A stretch of 64,000 bases of DNA from Polytrichum commune (lineage: Eukaryota > Streptophyta > Polytrichopsida > Polytrichales > Polytrichaceae), in the NCBI GenBank assembly GCA_950295325.1, contig OX485806.1, positions 1,550,001-1,614,000 on the forward strand, written 5' to 3'. Positions 52,779-63,875 of this stretch are shown in pieces; position 1 is the first letter of the stretch, and the number at the start of each line of letters is the position of its first letter. Under the pieces are notes generated by a model. The model had not been told where the DNA came from, ran no database searches, and saw only the letters and a program-made list of their open reading frames with translations. The position numbers were made by a program, and so were the translations under genes.

Positions 52779-54639
52779 CCGAAATTTCTGTAGTTGAAAA
52801 GTTTGAGTATAACTGCAACAAAGTACTAACTTAGTCCGGCTCAGCCATACAGCAGGTCAGATATGAACAACGCACTCACTCTAATCTAGCTGTTGCAGGT
52901 AGACAGCATTGTTAATTAGCATGAAGTTAGTTAGCATGGAGGGCTACGCACAAGATTACAGAGCTCCTTATAGGTTTAGTACAATGTGGACCTGTACATG
53001 CTACCCATTCTTCGTTTTTCCTTGATCTGTTTAGGAACTCGTTTGTAAACTCCCATATGCAACATACTTCGTCTTCATCTGGGGTTCCATATTGCAGGCT
53101 ACAGTTGCCCCCTTAGACAGTCTCAATCTTACGGCATTACCCGTATATTCTAATATAGTAGTATTGTACTGTTACCCAAATGCAATTTAATTTTTTACTG
53201 CTCCCAAGTTCCTGGAGGATAGAACTTTAGAATAATAAAAATAATCTCAATAATACAAACTCAATAATCAAAATACAAACTACTCTCTATAAGTGCCACC
53301 TCTATAAGTATTAAACTTCCATATATGTTAATAATTTTTCTAATCCCTACTTGGGGATTCTACAAAGATGTTTACGTGTTACTTGAATGTCTACTCCCCT
53401 CTTTGTATATTTGCCCTTTAATTTGTTAACTTATTATTAGACTTTATAATACCATACAATATAACTTATCGTATACGTAGAACTTCAAATAAACTCCAAT
53501 TAAAGATGGTGAAGTCCAAGATAATGATTGCAAGGTACTCTCAAGACTCGTCAACTTAGTTTGCCCTAGTTGCTTGAACCAGAGTGTACTAGTGTTCGAA
53601 TTCTTGAGAATGTTGCTTTTGACTTCTAGTTCTGTAAGTCAAATTACACACCATTGGAAAGCTATTGAACAATCAATTCCAACGGTAGCAGTCTTGGTTG
53701 AATCAGACATCTAACAAGTGAGTTATGCTTGTCCAAAATCTTCCTTCCAAGTCTTTTGTGGTGGCCGAAAGTTTTGACTCTAGAATTTTGAGGGTGTTGT
53801 TGTAGTTTTTGTGAATAGACTTTGTGTCCTTGTGGTTTAGGGCTAATTTAGTACCTATCTTTCAATTGGATCTAGGGGCAATAATGATGAGAAACATTTC
53901 AAAGTTGAGTTTGACTCAAAAGACAAATCTTGATGTATCGACAAAGTCAAGTTCAGTTAGGCAATGTATTAGCAACAAAGCTCTAACATTGCGGGCAAAT
54001 GCTAAATTCCAAACCTCTTCATATAAAATGACCATTTTCTAGGTTGCTCAAGAGATTTTTTTTTTGACGTAGATGTTGAAGCATCTCAAATAATAGAGAG
54101 AGAGAGTAAGAAAGGTTTCCTGCCCTAAGGTTGAGAATGCTACGTTTTCTTGGTTTATAGTGATGTAGGAACATGGTGTCACCACGACAAATGATCTTTT
54201 GATAGCAACTACAAAGAAATTCTACATGATGAGCCAAAGAGATCCATATCACAAGGAGCTACAATTTTCATGTGCAAAGGTCTATTGATGTTATCCATCT
54301 GGTTAAGAAACTAGAAAAGCTAAGAGAAAGGGATTGATCTCCTCCATGTGAATGAACCTTAGGAGACCCCCATAGATGTCTTCTCCCGTGCTAGAGGAAT
54401 GGAAATGGAGAAGTGGAACTCCTCACCTGTATTTTGAAACTTCCTTTAGTGTTACAATAGTATTTTACTTGTGTTACATTTATAAATGTTATCTTCTTGC
54501 TCGTTAAGCTCTGTACTTGTTAAAGTGTTAACATTCTATATGCGTTAAGATAATTTCCACTCCCCATCGCTACCAAATATAGAGGGTAGATTGTATTTGA
54601 GGGGAGACCAATATGACCATTTAACGAGGATAAAAATCT
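52779..54639. other. Intergenic DNA, nothing recognised
   Basis: AT-rich, with only short chance frames. Confidence 0.4.
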
Positions 54640-54815
54640 CCACTTTGGTAATGAATAAGATATTCATACGAACTCCAAATAGTATGAGGAGTGGCTATGG
54701 CCTTCATCTGGATTTGCTAACCATCTTGTACTATTCACGTGTTTTATGTCCTAGGAGAAGTGGGCTAGTCAAGAAATGGAACCATTCAAAGCCCACCTAC
54801 CTTACTTGCCTTGCA
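54640..54815 (+). repeat. Dispersed repeat, copy 2 of 2
   Basis: It is collinear with 3245-3425, in the same orientation, sharing the TATGAGGAGTGGCTA, ACCATCTTGT and AGGAGAAGTGGGCTAGTC blocks. Confidence 0.6.
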
Positions 54816-55023
54816 TTGTTCTTAATTTTGTACCACCTACAAGTGCCACTTGACAACTGATATTTGGTCTCATAAAAGAGCCCAAGGATGACCACTAGAG
54901 ATGCTTGCAGAGATGGCTCCCAACAAGTGAACAAAAGTTTTGTGTGACTAGTTTCTTTTCCAATATATGTGTCTCTAGTATTAAATTAAAATTGGGCATT
55001 TGACTTTACAAATTTAGGTTTGA

Positions 55024-55080
<57 letters not shown>
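55024..55080. repeat. (TA)7(CA)21 compound microsatellite
   Basis: A pure TA run passes directly into 43 bases of CA. Confidence 0.95.
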
Positions 55081-55081
<1 letters not shown>

Positions 55082-55179
55082 TGTGATTGCCCCCATGTGA
55101 ACGACCTTGAAACATCAATTCTACATGTTTTGGTGTGAGTGTAATGTTTGTGATTTAGAAATTAGAAATTGGAATAGTC

Positions 55180-55405
55180 AACTACACCAAATATGATATT
55201 TAGTGTGACTTATTATTTGGATTTACACGGTATATATCTTTTTGATATTGAAATATTTTTTTCCAAGTAAAGTTGTCAATGTTCTATAATGTCCAAACTA
55301 TCAATTTAATATTTGTTGGTAAAATATGCGTTGTACAGTAAATAGATATAGCATTACGTAATTCCAAATAGTAAGTCACACTAAATATCATATTTAGTGT
55401 AGTAT
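55180..55405. mobile_element. Short MITE, same family as 33.97 and 56.1-57.05 kb
   Basis: Arms CTACACCAAATATGATATTT-AGTGTGACTTATTATTTGGA at 55182-55222 and the reverse complement at 55362-55403 are near-identical inverted repeats. The AATTCCAAATAGTAAG inner block matches the element at 34.5 kb. It is about 220 bp with no coding sense. Confidence 0.8.
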
Positions 55406-56085
55406 GTACTATGACTTTGTGGAAACTTCAAGAAAGTTGACACATTCAGGAGTGGTACTCGGTGTTCAACTTGTCTCGTGGCTTTGCATCATTGGAGGAG
55501 ACCTTTAGTTGGATAAATTTCACTATTTAACCTATTTAGATAACAACATGAAAGTATAGAATGTAGTAATAATGTAAAAAAATTCTACCCTCAGTGATTT
55601 ATGGTTAGTTGAGAATAGATTCCAACACATGCGCCTGATTATGAGAAAATACTATTCTAGCCTATTCAAATTTGGTGTAAGTCCAATATTTTAACCTTGG
55701 CATAGAGTAATTTACCAGCCTTCCTAACATTGCACTAAATATGGGGCTTTGGGTGTCCTATGGAAAGCCATCACCAAGGACTACAGTTACAATGTGCCAT
55801 CGTTCTTAATAAAGGGCAATGGGATTCCTTTTAATATGCAGACCTACGAGTCAAATCTTAAATTAGTGGCAGACTTGCAGTGACTACAAAAATTAAAAGT
55901 GATCGCAAAGTAAATTGGAGTTGTGAAAAAGACCGGTCTAGTATATTGAGTATGGGCAAAAGTGATCAATTTTGGTATGTTTTCCTATCTATACTAATTG
56001 AATGTGATCATGATGTTTTATATCAAGACAAGTGAAGTGGCAGCGACATACTGTAATTGTGACTTGCAAGGGAGAAAGGGGTCCA

Positions 56086-57051
56086 CTAAATATGTAATTT
56101 AGTGTCATATGGTAACTTTTCGGATGACACTTCTTATGAATAAGTGAAAAATATTATCATGGATGATGGATGAGTTCATCCATCGGTCAAAACCCCTACC
56201 TTCTTTTGTCAACAACTTGTGATGAAACATTGTCATGGATAATTGAAAGTTGGATGAAAAATCACTTGGTAAGTGACAATAATTGCAGGGTTGTCTATTG
56301 TGTCGTGACGGAGGCTAATCTTGGCATAATGTCGTGCCGTCACGACACGTATCCATCACGACATTATGCCGGATGTTGTCTTTATCCTGACGGACTTGAA
56401 TTTTACCAAATTCTGTGTGTAATTACATTACCCCATTTCGGACATGTAGGATGTAAGATGTCCACGTGTGATGACATGTCAGCAAAGTAGAGGTAAAGTG
56501 GGGAAAAAATTACTAGCGCCCGTCCGCCCCGTTCCCGCCCCCGTCCGCCCCCGTTCCCCCCGTACGCCCACCCCCCACCCCTGTCCGCCCCACCCTTGTC
56601 CCCGTCCACCCCACACCCTCCTTAGTCATATTTTACTTCTTTGATTTTAACAGAATGATAAACAGAATGGCAAAATGGTTTACCTGGCGCTAGGCATATC
56701 CACGTCCACATCGGCCTTTTCTGCCACATAGGACGCCACCTTGGCAAGAAGGTAAGTATTTTACCCACCCTACTAGCTTCCCCCTAGGTTGACCCTACGT
56801 GAACCCTATTGTGTCGTGACAGAGGGGTCCGTCACGACACGACACGTCATGACGGCACGACACCGTCATGACGTCGGGATAGACAACCCTGAATAATTGC
56901 AATACTATAAATCTATAATTCCCCAAAACTTTTACAAGGAATGACAAATAATGTTGGGTTAACGTTTATTGTTGGTTACACTATACTGTGGTTTACAATT
57001 AGTATTGAGTAAGACAATCAGAATTGGTGACACTAATTATGATATTTAGTG
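56086..57051. mobile_element. MITE of the TTTAGTGT family, carrying a nested insertion
   Basis: The left end CCACTAAATATGTAATTTAGTG and right end CACTAATTATGATATTTAGTG are forms of the family's palindromic terminus. Without the 606-bp nested element it would be about 360 bp. The interior matches 39905-40115 in order. Confidence 0.65.
56286..56891. mobile_element. hAT-like MITE, 606 bp, nested
   Basis: It starts CAGGGTTGTCTAT and ends ATAGACAACCCTG (inverted) with perfect 8-bp direct duplications AATAATTG at 56278-56285 and 56892-56899. An 8-bp duplication with CAGGG-type ends is diagnostic of the hAT superfamily. GTCGTGACGG-type words crowd both subterminal regions, a known hAT feature. A perfect 14-bp stem (GGCATAATGTCGTG, 56323-56336 with 56357-56370) lies near the left end. 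56515-56630 is a C-rich stretch of CCCGTCCGCCCC-like units. No coding capacity, so it needs an outside transposase. Confidence 0.9.
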
Positions 57052-57643
57052 TAGCTCTCAGCCACACCAAATCAATAATAATGAATACTTGGATTGTTGT
57101 GGATGGGTTATAATCAATAAGAAACAATTAATTTGTGACATTCAAAATTCCAAATGAAGCTCAGGCGCTGCTACTTTTCCACGCCTGAAGGATGCCATTC
57201 AATGTGACCTGTCCCCGCCTGAGACAAATTACTATCTAATTGTTCTCACACCAGTGTATAAGTTATTGCACCCTAACATTACCGGACCCAACAGTCTTTA
57301 TTAAATCACGGAATTCGAGGCTGTAAGTCGGGTGGCAGAAGGGGTCATGGAACCCGCCCCGACTGACGAAGTGGACCCGCGCCACCCCCGGCCCGCCTCC
57401 GCCAGCTGCGCCACCGTGGCTGCCACGCGGCCTGCCAGGCTGTCCACCCGTTGGACGTTACAGGCCGGCCCGTGACCCCATGCCGGATGAGCCGGATGGA
57501 CCATGAGTGCCATCCATGAATGGGTAGGGTGCCGGCCGCCCTCGGGGAGCGCGCGGCCCATACTGTTTCAAAAAATCATGGAGCCACTCCCCTTGTTTCC
57601 TTGTAACCTGCTCCTTCCACAGACATGCCGGATTTCTGCCGCG
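57052..57643. other. Upstream region of the MULE gene; GC-rich from 57.3 kb
   Basis: GC content jumps near 57330, which may mark entry into the MULE. On the minus strand a frame at 57301-57561 ends just before AATAAA, and one at 57458-57877 overlaps the MULE first exon in antisense. Neither matches a family, and a single frameshift would be needed to join them. Confidence 0.35.
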
Positions 57644-60600
57644 ATGGAGCCTGAAGAGATTCAAGTGGGGCAGGATGCGACTGATGCGAATCAAGTGGAG
57701 CCTGCTGCGATTCAAATGCAGCTTGCTGCTATTCAAGTGCAGCCTGATGCTACGATTCAAGTGCACCCTGATGCGATTCAAGTGCACCCTGATGTGATTC
57801 AAGTGCACCTTGATGCGATTCAAGTGCACCCTCATGCGATTCAAGTGCAGCCTGATGTGAGCCAAACGCCATTCCAAGTTGTGACAGTCACCCTTGCTGA
57901 CTGCGTTTTGCCATCATCTCTTCAGATCTACACTCAACTATGGATCTTGTTTGATTGAGACATGCTTTAACTGAGGACTGCTTCAACTACGCTGTCCACA
58001 CTTAGGTTGTATTTGACCTGTGTCTCATGAAGTGAAGTGAAGCTACTATGATAATGATGTGCTGATGCTCCCCTACATCCAAGATGCTCTCATAATGAAG
58101 GTCGTGCTATGAATGTATTGTCTTCCTCGTTGTAGTCGTCATTGCACTCATTTCACACATCACATGGATGCAATCCCCCACTTTCACTACCGCATTAGGT
58201 TCATTGAGATGTTCACCAGTAGCATGCTGACGCGGAGGTGCTTGTAACTTCGTCGGATTTGTGCGTGGCAGTGCAAACCCCAGACGTCCAAGCCGCGAAA
58301 CACAACCGGCGATGTGGGGGTTCAGGGACCATAGTGCCGGGAAGGGGTTGGGTTTAGGGGCATTTCCACTTGTTTTCGGGATGTAACTGGTGCATTCCCA
58401 CTTCTGATCTGCATGTAAATGGGATCCTTTGTAACTGGTGTTGTTGTGGGTGTGAACACTTGCAGCCTTCGTACGAGTCCGTGTACCAGGAGATGCACAA
58501 GGCAGAGTTCCACCGGATCTGCACTCTAGTCCAAACTCCCAACATAGGCACTTTCGCACATACACATCTTACGTGGGCACGCCATGTGCGGGTGAAAGGG
58601 AGAAAGGCCGATCCCAGAACATATGCTGCAGTGTCGGTTGCGTACATACCTTGGGCAAGAGTGGAAGATTTTGTGAAAGGTGAGGAGGCGCGCACTGATG
58701 CTCCTTGCAAATTTGTCTGCCAGGGAACTCCGACAAACGAAAAGGGGAAACTGATGTTCCCTCGGTGGAACAGCTACTCCGCCATCTTCAGGTTTGTTTG
58801 TAACATGCACTCGGACTGCTATACTGCATGTTACAATGTTACATTGTCTTGCCAAATTTCTTCCCTGCTATATATGACTCACACCGTAACCACCTGCTGT
58901 GGTCCCCATCCGACAGGTATCATTGTCAATATGGACCAAATGACAATGCATCGCACATACCAGTGGTTACAAATGACATGTACCAGAAGAAAAGAAAGTT
59001 GGACGCCAAAGGCAAATACATTCCAAACGGAAAGGGTCACACAGGTCCACGGACATCCGCAAGGATGCGAGGATCGGGGCAGCGAAGGGGATGCCAATGT
59101 GGATTTGTCGTGAAGCGATTGTACCTACACCCTGCTGTGGCAAAAATAACATACCATGAGATGAATCATGTGAACCTCAAGGGGTTCTTCTGCCATGGTG
59201 CCACAAAGACTGGGCATAAGAGCAGATTCTCAAGCCATCTGTCACCACATGTTCGAGAATTCATTATGAGCCATTTGCGACTGGGATTGTCTATCCCACA
59301 GATAATGGGCAAACACAGAAAACGCTTCATGGAGGTGTGCGAAAGAGGCGAAGAGCTCACCCGGGATCTATTCATTTCTGAGCAAGACATCCGTAACGTG
59401 GCGGGCCGCCTTGCAATTGAGACGTACAAACGCGACAACAATGATGCAAAGTCTGTGCGCATGTGGGTGCAGGAACATCCTTTTCTTGTTTTCTACTACA
59501 AAGAATCAGGTGTCTACGTTCGTGGGGCTATAACACGGGAGAATATTCCCTTCACAATAGGGATCCAGACATCTTGGCAACGAGATATGATGCTCAGGCA
59601 CGGACACAAAAAAGCCGTCTCCATTGACGCCACGTTTGCGACTAATGAGAACAAGGTTTGTGCACACAACATTTCCCACAACAACATGTTACGGAACACT
59701 TCTCCCTAGTACTTGGCCGCAAACGTAATCCTTTGTTGTGTGTGTTCTTGCAGTTTCCATTGTACACCTTCATGGTCTTTGATGACTGGCTGAATGGAGT
59801 GCCGGTGGCGTACATTATCACGTCTAGTTCCAAGCAACCCGATCTTGAACCCTGGATGAAGGCGCTTGCTGCAAAATTGTGCTCGGTGCAAGGAGATTGG
59901 ATGCCGAATGCCTTCATAACAGATTGTGCGCAAGCCGAGATTGGGGGCTTGCAGAGTGTATGGCCCGGCGTGAAAGTATTCCTTTGCTTGTGGCATGTCC
60001 GACGCGCATGGCTGAAACAAGCTGTAGCAAAGATAAAAGATCATGCGGTGAGAGCGGCTGTTCTCAAGGGGTTGGGGCGTATTATGTATGACACTAAATG
60101 TCCAGAAGGAGATGAAATGGGGCCTTGGGCTATCCGGCAGTTGAATGCTCTTATGGATAGCTTCCCTGTTGTCAGCAATTTTTGGGCTTACTTCAACAAA
60201 CAATGGGCAGACAAAACGCATATGTGGGTTGTGGGGCATCGTAACCTGCCATATGCGGGCCAGGATACAAATGCAGCTATTGAAAGCTACCATTCAAACC
60301 TCAAGGCTACCTTGCGTGCATCAAAAGGAAGAGCGCATGGACGGCGTTTGGACTGGGTGATATACGAGTTGACCGGGGAGATTCTCTCCCACTACTGGTA
60401 CCAAGCGATGAGAAAACAACACGGGTTCGTCCCCAACTTGAAACAAGAGCAATTTGTTATAAATGCAGTGCTCAAAGCGAGAGAAATTCGTGATAGTTGT
60501 GTCACTCTCCCCATTGCAGATGACGGTCCAGCATTGGTTACGTCAATGAACAACCCCTCCAAACTATATTCTGTGTACAGCCCCGACTGCGAGTGGGGTT

Positions 60601-61719
60601 GTTGCGATTGCGTTTGGGCACTTAAGGGGAACATTTGTAAACATCAGATCAAGGTGCTCATGATACTCCACCCCAGCCTTGCGGAAGGAACAATTACACG
60701 TTACTGTGGATCTCTTGCAGGCACAACTGAGGGAGGTCGTGGTAACATGCTCGACCCGGTTGTTCAATTTCCGGATGATTGCGCTGGTACCGGGCCACTG
60801 TGCCCTACCCCTACGTTGTGCCGTCCTTCACTTAGCCAACTTGTCACACCATCTGGGGAGGACATGGAAAAACAAGCGCGTAACCTCGCAGATGAGTTCA
60901 TGAACGTTGCCACTGGGGATAGATTTTTGATGGAACATCTCGTGGCTGACCTGCACGTCGTTCGTGGGAAACAACAAACGTTGTTGGCTCAAATTTCACA
61001 TGGATTGGTCCAGCCATCCCAAGCAGAGGTGCACTTCCGGCCGAACAAAGACGGCAACAACATGTCCCTGAAGCGTAGAAGAGACTTCCTGGAGCGCAGG
61101 TAGGTCATCCCCCTGTAACGTGATGTAACGTGATGTAACGTGCTGCATGGGCGTTCCCAGGTTACATCCCTTCCATGTTACATCTCTTCCCACGTGCAGC
61201 AGAACGTGGGCGCGCATATAAAGGACGTATGCTCACCACACTTCCACATTTTCAGCCAGTCTGGACCTGGTTTAGGGTGCAAGTCGGCAAGTGAGCTCGT
61301 AGCAGCTGCGGTCTTCTACACTAGACGCGTTTTGTGCATTAGCTCCCCTTGTCATGGCATCTATTCACGTCGCACGTGTCAACACAGCGGTTTGGAAGTG
61401 GTTTTGCAGGTGTCCAGAGGTCATCGGACCCGTTCATGAGACTTCCAGCGATGAAGAGTTCATGACCCCACCAGCATCTCCTCCACCCTCTTGGGAAGTC
61501 CATAGTGCGCATGTTATGACGGGATCCACCACGTTTTGCTCCCCAACACATGGTGTGCAGAGGATGCTATCACCATCGCAGACGGAGCGTCTCCGGCGGC
61601 GACATGCTCAAGCGGTTCGCCATCTCACAAGCCCGCCCCCGGTTCTGGCGCCCACCCCACATGGCCCACTGAAAGCATACCAGCGCCCTGTGAAGGTATA
61701 TAGGCCTAGTTGGGTTTAG
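57644..61719 (+). CDS. MULE (Mutator-like) transposase, five exons, apparently intact
   Basis: Proposed exons: 57644-57856, 58466-58791, 58917-59655, 59754-61099 and 61410-61719; about 977 residues, with phases 0, 2, 0, 2 all matching. Residues 1-71 contain a heptad repeat. Exon 3 has a Cys/His-rich finger (CQCGFVVKR then CHG). The DDE core is complete: Asp417 in SIDATF, Asp483 in FITDCAQAE, Glu603 in NAAIESYHSN, with the C-x2-H motif CLWH at 504-507. A SWIM zinc finger follows (Cys710, Cys712, Cys721, His723). MULE transposases cut and rejoin DNA at long terminal inverted repeats. The tail is acidic (SSDEEF) then proline-rich. If the last intron is not used, translation stops at 61103 (875 residues) and 61354-61719 would be a separate 121-residue ORF. 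No stop or frameshift breaks the gene. Terminal inverted repeats were not found, so it could be a live element or a domesticated copy. Confidence 0.85.
57660..57856 (+). repeat. 21-bp coding minisatellite in MULE exon 1
   Basis: About eight tandem units of ATTCAAGTGCACCCTGATGCG, with variants, give a seven-residue repeat AIQVHPD in the plus frame. One unit carries a 3-bp insertion, so the frame is kept throughout. The antisense frame also gives a heptad repeat (HLNRIRV). Confidence 0.85.
61216..61225 (+). promoter_or_regulatory. TATA-like box inside proposed last MULE intron
   Basis: CATATAAAGG lies 137 bases before ATG 61354. It would suit a separate promoter for the 121-residue ORF at 61354-61719 if that ORF is its own gene. 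The splice evidence favours treating this region as an intron. Confidence 0.3.
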
Positions 61720-62723
61720 GGTTGCAAGTTGCTAGGAGTGCAAGATGCACTTCTTCTGAACATTGTAATACTTTGTAAAAAGGGGATTGTCCCTGACATT
61801 TGGTGCCATTTGTACAGAGTGGGGTCCGTGTAACATGTTCACCATGTGGGGCATGTATCGTGTAGCTTGTAACATGTTCACGATGTGTAGCATGTAGCAT
61901 GTGTGACGCTGTAGCATGTGCACAATTCGGCCAGTGTGAGGGTGCAAGTTTTTCTAGCAATGTTACAACAACATTCTGAGCGCATGTGATTGCAACTTTG
62001 AACTATTGCTAATGTATTTTGTGCATTCCAGGTAGCCTGTACACACATTGCAGTGATTGCAGAATTTGACTATTGCTTATGTCTGCGAACCATTAACAAT
62101 TAACATGTGAACCATTCCAAGTTAACATGGACGTTACTGACAGTTACTGACATACTAGGGCATGTAAAGAGTCATTTGGGCTCCGTAGTGTCTAGTTCCA
62201 GCTTACCTACTAGAGGATGTAAAGGGTGCCTCAAATGATTGGCAAATAAACACACGTATGTGTATTTTGTTTCATCTACAAGCTGTAACATGTTGTGCTC
62301 TGTACGTTTGTTTATTTATGCGATTTGGCAGTCATTACATGTATCAAGTGCAAAACCCGAGAAATAACATTGCCATTGTGAGACAGAGGGCACAAACCAT
62401 ATACGTTTTCGAAAACATGTTGATCTGTATTTATACATGAAAGCAAGTTTGACATCAACTACCCAAATGTTTAACAAGTGCGTGGAGAACATTGCAAAAA
62501 TAAACAAACAACATAAAGGTCGGTCACAACATCACATGCCCACTCTTGCAACGATGTGCACACAACAGACCCATGTTACAACATGTTACACATTGTACAC
62601 AATATTCGTGGGTGTACGTGCCAATGAACACGAAGTTTCTAGTGAGGAAAAAAGTTGGAGCATAATTTACAAGTCTGCCCTAAGCCGGTTTATGCAAATC
62701 TAAAAGTAACCTGAACATCATCA
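61720..62723. other. Convergent spacer with recurring AACATGTTA words
   Basis: It holds TAACATGTTC (61831), AACATGTTCA (61871), GTAACATGTTG (62285) and ACAACATGTTACA (62579), together with many GTAGCATG words. No gene. It lies between the 3' ends of the MULE gene and the minus-strand gene. Confidence 0.5.
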
Positions 62724-63875
62724 TCAACTCTTGGGAGCATCAGCAGCAATCACGACCGTTGTTGAGCGCAAAGGTGTTGGAACTTCTGCGAGTGGCTGGT
62801 GCGTGGCATCAGCAAGTACATCTGTCGTTGCGAGCAAAGGGTTTGGATCTTCTGCGGGTGGCTGCGGCATGGCATCTCTCACGGCCTCCTGCGCGATTTG
62901 TGAAACCTCCACGAATGTGTCCATACCCACGTCTATTGGCACCGCAGTGTTTCGGGGAGTGCCAACGACGTCGAGCTCTCCACCCAGGTTCCGAGCTGTA
63001 CCAAGGGCGGGTGTGGGGTAGGGCGACACCGAATCTTGCCAGTCAAAATCGAGTTGACTAGGCAAGTCTTGAAGGCTCTTCTCCTGGGTCATGGGTATAT
63101 GAAAAGCGGGCCCAACATGAGCACCGTGTGGCTGCGCCGACGGCTGAACATCCTCCGACCCGCCTGCCTTGGCCGAAGTGCCTATGTTAGTTGGGGTTTG
63201 AGGACGTGACTGAGCCACCTCACAAGATGAGGCATCTGTTGGTAGCCCCGAATGTGATGGTGGATGGACCTCCGAATGCTCCAAACGCTCCCTAACAATA
63301 TTTGTGGCAATGTTTCGAAGGTCATCCATGTACTCACTACGCTCCAGCGACGGGACCATGACATCTGTCACGAGATGCACACATGGGAATGGTTATGTTC
63401 AAGACATTAGGAATGGGTGTTGAAAGCGGAGCATCATGTTACAAGGGGCAAGTGTGTTCTCTCACCTGGTTTCGCAAGGACATATCCGATGTCCAGGTCC
63501 TCCCGATGTCGTAGCCAACGGTCGTAACATGCAAACTGCGGCGAAGTTGTCGTGGGACGATTGCGAATCACCCAAGCATTGAGCCAAGACTGCTTATCGT
63601 GGAAGGCCAAGTCCTGAAGCGCCCTGAATTGGGTGGAGTTGCACCACCCTCGCAACTCCGCCCACCATTCCGGGGTCGGGTTACTCAAATCGGACCAAGC
63701 CTCTTCCACTTCAGCATCCCACTCTTGTTGCGAGCCCACCGGCCTCGCTCCTGCAAAAACCAGAAAATCCTCATCCTTCAAGTAAGTTTTGCCCAAATGC
63801 CACGCACGTGAACCTTCTCCATCGAGATCCTCGGAGAGCTTCAACCATCCCCTGACGTTGTCGACAGTGCCACCA
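62724..63875 (-). CDS. Unrecognised protein, 3' part of a gene leaving the window
   Basis: Two exons are supported on the minus strand: 63875-63466 (possible acceptor CATAG at 63876) and 63364-62724 (TGA stop at 62724). The donor CCAG/gtgaga and acceptor GTGACAG/AT agree in phase 1. The first exon is Trp-rich and globular-looking (GWLKLSEDLDGEGSRAWHLG; then LRGWCNSTQFRALQDL). The second is long, Pro/Ala/Thr-rich and probably disordered, with an amphipathic start (SEYMDDLRNIATNIVRERLE). I do not recognise the family. It is tail-to-tail with the MULE gene, an arrangement like the two-gene MuDR element, so it could be a second element-encoded gene, but it could equally be a host gene. The 5' end probably lies beyond 64000. 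Confidence 0.55.

Noticed and set aside
52263-52795. Plus-strand two-exon reading of the 52.3-52.8 kb segment
   Set aside because: Splice sites are weaker and there is no ATG; the minus-strand model has an ATG and three phased junctions. Neither is certain.
57301-57877. Minus-strand gene overlapping MULE exon 1 (AATAAA just after the 57301 stop)
   Set aside because: It needs a frameshift to join its two halves, and the plus-strand model is supported by in-phase splicing into the transposase. It is kept only as an alternative.
61354-61719. Independent 121-residue gene with its own TATA box
   Set aside because: The donor at 61100 and acceptor at 61409 fit in phase and make this the last MULE exon; the TATA word is short and may be chance. 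Transcript data could reverse this.
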